Shown: in pieces, positions 61,017-64,000 of the stretch | How positions within the stretch are numbered: the first letter of the stretch is position 1 | How the letters are laid out: every line of letters starts with the position of its first letter | NCBI GenBank assembly: GCA_015068025.1 | Contig: SVLH01000002.1 | Coordinates: 53,770 to 117,769 of the forward strand | Length of the DNA: 64,000 bases | Reading direction: 5' to 3' | From: Oscillospiraceae bacterium | GTDB lineage: Bacteria > Bacillota > Clostridia > Oscillospirales > Oscillospiraceae | Made by a program: the position numbers and the translations under genes | The notes under the pieces: generated by a model | Database searches by the model: none | What the model was told of the DNA's origin: nothing | What the model saw: only the letters and a program-made list of their open reading frames with translations

Positions 61017-62447
61017 TTACAGGTTGTAGTACTTGTCGAACTCGGCGGGATGGGGGATCTTGGCCAGCTCGGCGCACTCTGCACGCTTGGAGGCGATGAA
61101 GTTCTTCAGGAGGACTTCGGGGAACACGCCGCCGGCGGTCAGGTAATCGTGGTCGGCTTCCAGCGCATCCAGGGCCTGTTCCAGAGAGGTGGGCAGGTGG
61201 TGCAGCTTGGCCTTCTCCTCGTCGCTGAGGTGATAGAGGTTCAGATCGTAGGGACCCCAGCCGTTTTCGTGGGGATCGATCTGGTTCTTGATGCCGTCGA
61301 TACCGGCCATCAGAATGGCGGCGTAGCAGAAATAGGGGTTGCAGGTGGCATCGGGGTTACGCAGCTCGAAACGGCGCTTGTTGGGAGTCTTGGCGTAGGC
61401 AGGGATACGGATGACGGCGCTGCGGTTGGAGGTGGCGTAACCCACGGTGACGGGCGCCTCGAAGCCGGGCACCAGACGCTTGAAGGAGTTGGTGCTGGGG
61501 TTGGTGAGGGCGCACAGAGAGCCGATGTGCTTCAGCAGGCCGCCCATGAACCAGTGCGCTTCGCGGCTCAAGTGTGCGTAGCCGTTATCGTCGGAGAAGA
61601 CGGGCTGGCCGTCCTTGAGCAGCAGCATATGCACGTGCATGCCGCTGCCGGCCTCGCCGTAGACGGGCTTGGGCATGAAGGTGGCGCTCTTGCCGTACTT
61701 CAGGGCAGTGTTGTGGATGATATACTTGATCATCATGGTGGCGTCGGCCATCTTGGTCAGCTCGCCCAGCTGGGGCTCGATCTCAAACTGGCCGGAAGCA
61801 GCCACTTCGGGGTGGTGATAGTTGATCTCGATGCCGGCGTCCTTCATGTGCATGCACATCTCGCTACGGCACTCGTAGGAGATGTCGAAGGGCTTGGCGA
61901 TGTGATAGGCCTTCTGCTTGGGTACGATGCAGCCCTTGCCCTCGTTGGCGCTGTTCCAGTAGGACTGGACGGCGTCCACGGCCACGCCGATGCTGTTGGG
62001 CTGGAGTTCCCAACCTACCTGATCGAACAGATAGAACTCGAATTCGGGCAGGATCATCATGGTGTCGGCGATGCCGCAATCCTTCATGTACTGGTTGGCA
62101 GCCAGCACGATATTACGGGGATACTGGGCCAGAGGGCGGTTTTCCGGGTTGTCGATGATCATGGCGTTGCCGGTCATGGACAGAGTGGGGATGGAGCAGA
62201 AGGGATCGACCACGGCAGTGTCGGGGTCGGGGATAAAGACCATGTCGCTCTTTTCCACCACGGCATAGCCGTAGTTGGAGGCGTCAAAGCCGATGCCGTT
62301 TTTCATGGTATCTTCGGAGAAGTTTTCCGCGGGGATGGTCACATGGCGGAACTGGCCGTTGATGTCGACCATTTTGAAGTCCACCATCTTAATGTCTTTC
62401 TCGCGGATGAGATCCATGATTTTCTGGATTTTGTTATTCAAAGTCAT
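61017..62447 (-). CDS. glnA: Glutamine synthetase type I
   Basis: Makes glutamine from glutamate, ammonia and ATP. The product is 476 residues. Metal and substrate motifs are MILPEFEFYLFD, GQFEIEPQ, GSGMHVHMLL and NRSAVIRIPAY. The extra segment between LQPNS and KAYHI and the length point to the GSI-beta-like form. A Tyr in DLNLYHLSDEE aligns with the enterobacterial adenylylation site. The ATG at 62447 follows GAGGGTG. Monocistronic with its own terminator; no glnR or nifHD-type PII gene is adjacent. Confidence 0.95.
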   Translation of the reverse strand: MTLNNKIQKIMDLIREKDIKMVDFKMVDINGQFRHVTIPAENFSEDTMKNGIGFDASNYGYAVVEKSDMVFIPDPDTAVVDPFCSIPTLSMTGNAMIIDNPENRPLAQYPRNIVLAANQYMKDCGIADTMMILPEFEFYLFDQVGWELQPNSIGVAVDAVQSYWNSANEGKGCIVPKQKAYHIAKPFDISYECRSEMCMHMKDAGIEINYHHPEVAASGQFEIEPQLGELTKMADATMMIKYIIHNTALKYGKSATFMPKPVYGEAGSGMHVHMLLLKDGQPVFSDDNGYAHLSREAHWFMGGLLKHIGSLCALTNPSTNSFKRLVPGFEAPVTVGYATSNRSAVIRIPAYAKTPNKRRFELRNPDATCNPYFCYAAILMAGIDGIKNQIDPHENGWGPYDLNLYHLSDEEKAKLHHLPTSLEQALDALEADHDYLTAGGVFPEVLLKNFIASKRAECAELAKIPHPAEFDKYYNL

Positions 62448-62490
62448 ACACCCTCTTCAGTAGAATTGATGTGAAACAGGAGCAGAAGAA

Positions 62491-62511
62491 AATACTCCAA
62501 TATTTAGTATT
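62491..62511. promoter_or_regulatory. Inverted repeat at the glnA transcription start
   Basis: AATACT and AGTATT, 9 nt apart, overlap the -10 edge and the expected +1. Possible operator. Confidence 0.35.
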
Positions 62512-62537
62512 TTATCACGGCATTTGCAATTAGGCAA
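62509..62537 (-). promoter_or_regulatory. Promoter of glnA
   Basis: TTGCCT, 17-bp spacer, TAAAAT on the minus strand. Confidence 0.6.
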
Positions 62538-62602
62538 TGCACTTTTCAAATAAAGTATTACCTTTTCATTTGGGTTTATCAGAGAACTGTGCGTACTAGC
62601 AT

Positions 62603-62636
62603 GAAAAAACGGGTGAGTTGGAAAACTCACCCGTTG
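62603..62636 (-). terminator. Terminator of the ArsB/NhaD-type permease gene
   Basis: 12-bp stem AACGGGTGAGTT, 4-nt loop, T6 on the minus strand. Confidence 0.8.
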
Positions 62637-62659
62637 GACGGTATGTACTGATGATAACA

Positions 62660-63769
62660 TTAAAGCATTATGGTAAACAGCAGCAAAACGGCAAGGCCGA
62701 TCAGGTTTGCCATGGTAAAGATCCACAGAAACCGCATCACATTGGCGCCGGGCCAACGCATATACAGCTTCAGTGTGATCAGGCTTGCCAGGGATGCGAT
62801 GGGCGTACCCAGTCCGCCGATGTTCACACCAGCAAGCATATCGCGCCACCGGTCGGTAAAGCCGGAGAGCAATACGGCTGCAGGGACGTTGCTGATGATC
62901 TGGCTGGTGCCGACGGCGGTCAGCAGAGTACTGCGGGTCAGAAGAAGCTGCAGGAAATCGCGAATGGCGTCCACGCGCCCCAGATTTTCCGACACCACGA
63001 AGAAGCAGACAAAGGTAATCAGCAGCATGAAGTCGATTTCCTGCAGCAGCGTTCGGTCGACCACCATCAAAACGGCGCAGATGAGAACGGTAGTAGCCTG
63101 ATAGGGAACGACACGGAACACGGTCAGCATGCATACGACAAACAGACCGGCATAGATCAGCAGTTTCCCAACGCCAGAGATCTCTCCGTTTTCCAGCTGC
63201 TGTTCCGGCAGCGCTTTTGGAAGAACGGGATAAGCTGCTGCGATCAGACACACCAGACTGACAGCGGTAAGCGGCAGGGTAACGGAAAAGAAGTCTGCGG
63301 CGCTCATCTCGTAGGCGGCGTACAGGAACAGATTTTGAGGGTTACCCACCGGGGTGGCCATGCTGCCGAGGTTTGCGGCGATGGTCTGGAGAACGATCAA
63401 AGGGACCGTGGCACGGGCGCAGCCCAGCTGCGCCAAAAGGGGTAGCGTAAAGGGAATGAAGACGAGTAGTGCCACATCGTTTGTGACAAACATGGAGCAA
63501 AAGAAGGGGAGCAGTACCAGTGTGATGCCCAGAATCCGTCCGTTGCGGATGCGGCGCAGCAGCTGATAGGTCAGCCACTGGAATGCGCCGACGCTTTTGA
63601 AGCCGGCAACAACGGCCATCAGGCACAGCAGCAGACACAGAACCCGGAAGTCTATGTATCCCCAATACTCCCGATCCGGCGGAACCAGAAACATGGTCAG
63701 GATCGCACATGCGGCAGCAATGCACAGCACTGTTTCTTTGGCTATAAATGATTTGATCTGTTTCAACAC
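62660..63769 (-). CDS. ArsB/NhaD (ion transporter) superfamily permease
   Basis: 369 residues, about 10-11 membrane helices. The two-hairpin signature appears as FVTNDVALLVFIPF with ATPVGNPQNLFLY, and again as IISNVPAAVLLSGF. These are typical of SLC13/CitM/ArsB carriers. I start at the GTG at 63769 (GGGGGT upstream, then LKQIKSFIAKE); a TTG at 63793 is the outer alternative. Ligand unknown: an organic anion, arsenite or sodium are all possible. The gene follows an attenuator-like leader. Confidence 0.82.
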   Translation of the reverse strand: MLKQIKSFIAKETVLCIAAACAILTMFLVPPDREYWGYIDFRVLCLLLCLMAVVAGFKSVGAFQWLTYQLLRRIRNGRILGITLVLLPFFCSMFVTNDVALLVFIPFTLPLLAQLGCARATVPLIVLQTIAANLGSMATPVGNPQNLFLYAAYEMSAADFFSVTLPLTAVSLVCLIAAAYPVLPKALPEQQLENGEISGVGKLLIYAGLFVVCMLTVFRVVPYQATTVLICAVLMVVDRTLLQEIDFMLLITFVCFFVVSENLGRVDAIRDFLQLLLTRSTLLTAVGTSQIISNVPAAVLLSGFTDRWRDMLAGVNIGGLGTPIASLASLITLKLYMRWPGANVMRFLWIFTMANLIGLAVLLLFTIML

Positions 63770-63793
63770 ATCAAAACCCCCATACAGGTTCAA

Positions 63794-63825
63794 GTAAAAA
63801 GGGCAAGTCCGTTAAGGACTTGCCC
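63794..63825 (-). terminator. Intrinsic terminator just upstream of the permease gene
   Basis: 10-bp perfect stem GGGCAAGTCC, 5-nt loop, then TTTTT on the minus strand, only 25 nt before the GTG. Confidence 0.75.
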
Positions 63826-63958
63826 CTGGTCCGAGTGTCATGAAAGGGCCCTGGCAAGCAGAAGTAAAATCAGCGGTTTGCAAGCAGAAACCAAGATAAC
63901 ATGCTCTTAATCTCTGCCCGGGATAACTATGCTTTTGGGCTTTTTCCTGAACATTGTA
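63794..63958 (-). promoter_or_regulatory. Structured leader or small RNA upstream of the permease gene
   Basis: After a TACAAT box (63953-63958) the minus strand shows a 13-bp hairpin with three G-U pairs (63917-63884). CTTGCC (63858-63853) can then pair with GGCAAG inside the terminator's left arm, giving an alternative to the terminator stem. No known riboswitch core recognised. No good -35 box is seen. From 63959 to 64000 I see nothing further. Confidence 0.45.
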
Positions 63959-64000
63959 AAAAAGCCGTTGGGAAAGAATACCGTCATACTGATACTCTTG

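Noticed and set aside
63794..64000. T-box, SAM or yybP-ykoY type leader, or 6S RNA, upstream of the permease.
   Set aside because: No T-box GGTGG-type bulge, SAM core, yybP-ykoY loops or clear 6S closing stem could be found. Kept only as an unclassified structured leader.

Overview
The window looks like chromosomal DNA from a GC-rich strict anaerobe of the class Clostridia, most likely an Oscillospiraceae-type gut fermenter (inference). The evidence is Gram-positive AGGAGG ribosome binding sites, an oxygen-independent ribonucleotide reductase (nrdD/nrdG), butyrate-type genes (hbd, bcd, etfB, etfA), an NfnAB ferredoxin:NADP transhydrogenase pair, BMP-family nucleoside transport and the ygeY-ygeW-arcC set. 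I see no rRNA, tRNA, CRISPR array, prophage or complete insertion sequence. Genes are tightly packed. Many transcription units have a clear -35/-10 pair (usually 17 bp apart) and a hairpin terminator.

Layout. 1-11.5 kb: a minus-strand purine operon gntR-purE-purC-purF-purM-purN-purH-purD-purL, with purL cut by the window edge. 11.7-16 kb: thioredoxin reductase and the anaerobic ribonucleotide reductase with its activase (minus). 16.2-19.1 kb: PAP2 phosphatase, a CAT/E2-like acyltransferase and a ClC transporter (plus). 19.1-21.5 kb: ylxM-ffh-rpsP-khpA (minus). 21.6-27.3 kb: M19 dipeptidase, paired M16 proteins, lgt and folD (plus).

27.3-40.1 kb is the most interesting part. A BMP-type ABC transporter and ygeY-ygeW-arcC run on the minus strand. 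They diverge from a YheO/PAS-HTH regulator and two fold-type-II PLP enzymes on the plus strand. This reads as a carbamoyl-phosphate-yielding route for a ureido- or purine-derived substrate, but it lacks the usual ygeX, ygfK, ssnA, hyuA and xdh partners. The transporter transcript has a strongly structured leader.

40-50.6 kb: CBS protein, Crp/Fnr regulator, nfnAB, a TPR-like protein, YbaK/ProX deacylase, murC, cca, a lipoprotein overlapping an HD protein, and an AT-rich orphan. 50.7-53.9 kb: a HAD-hydrolase fragment, two very small genes (one a 41-residue Asn/Gln protein), infC-rpmI-rplT with an attenuator-like leader and a probable AUA start, and trmB carrying an extra C-terminal domain. 54-58.4 kb: hbd, then bcd-etfB-etfA. 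58.4-64 kb: MATE transporter, a 66-residue protein, a LysM-CAP protein preceded by a 22-codon Cys-containing peptide gene, glnA, and an ArsB/NhaD-type permease behind an attenuator-like leader.

Family calls rest on motifs and overall sequence character read by eye. Promoter, terminator and operator calls are by inspection.
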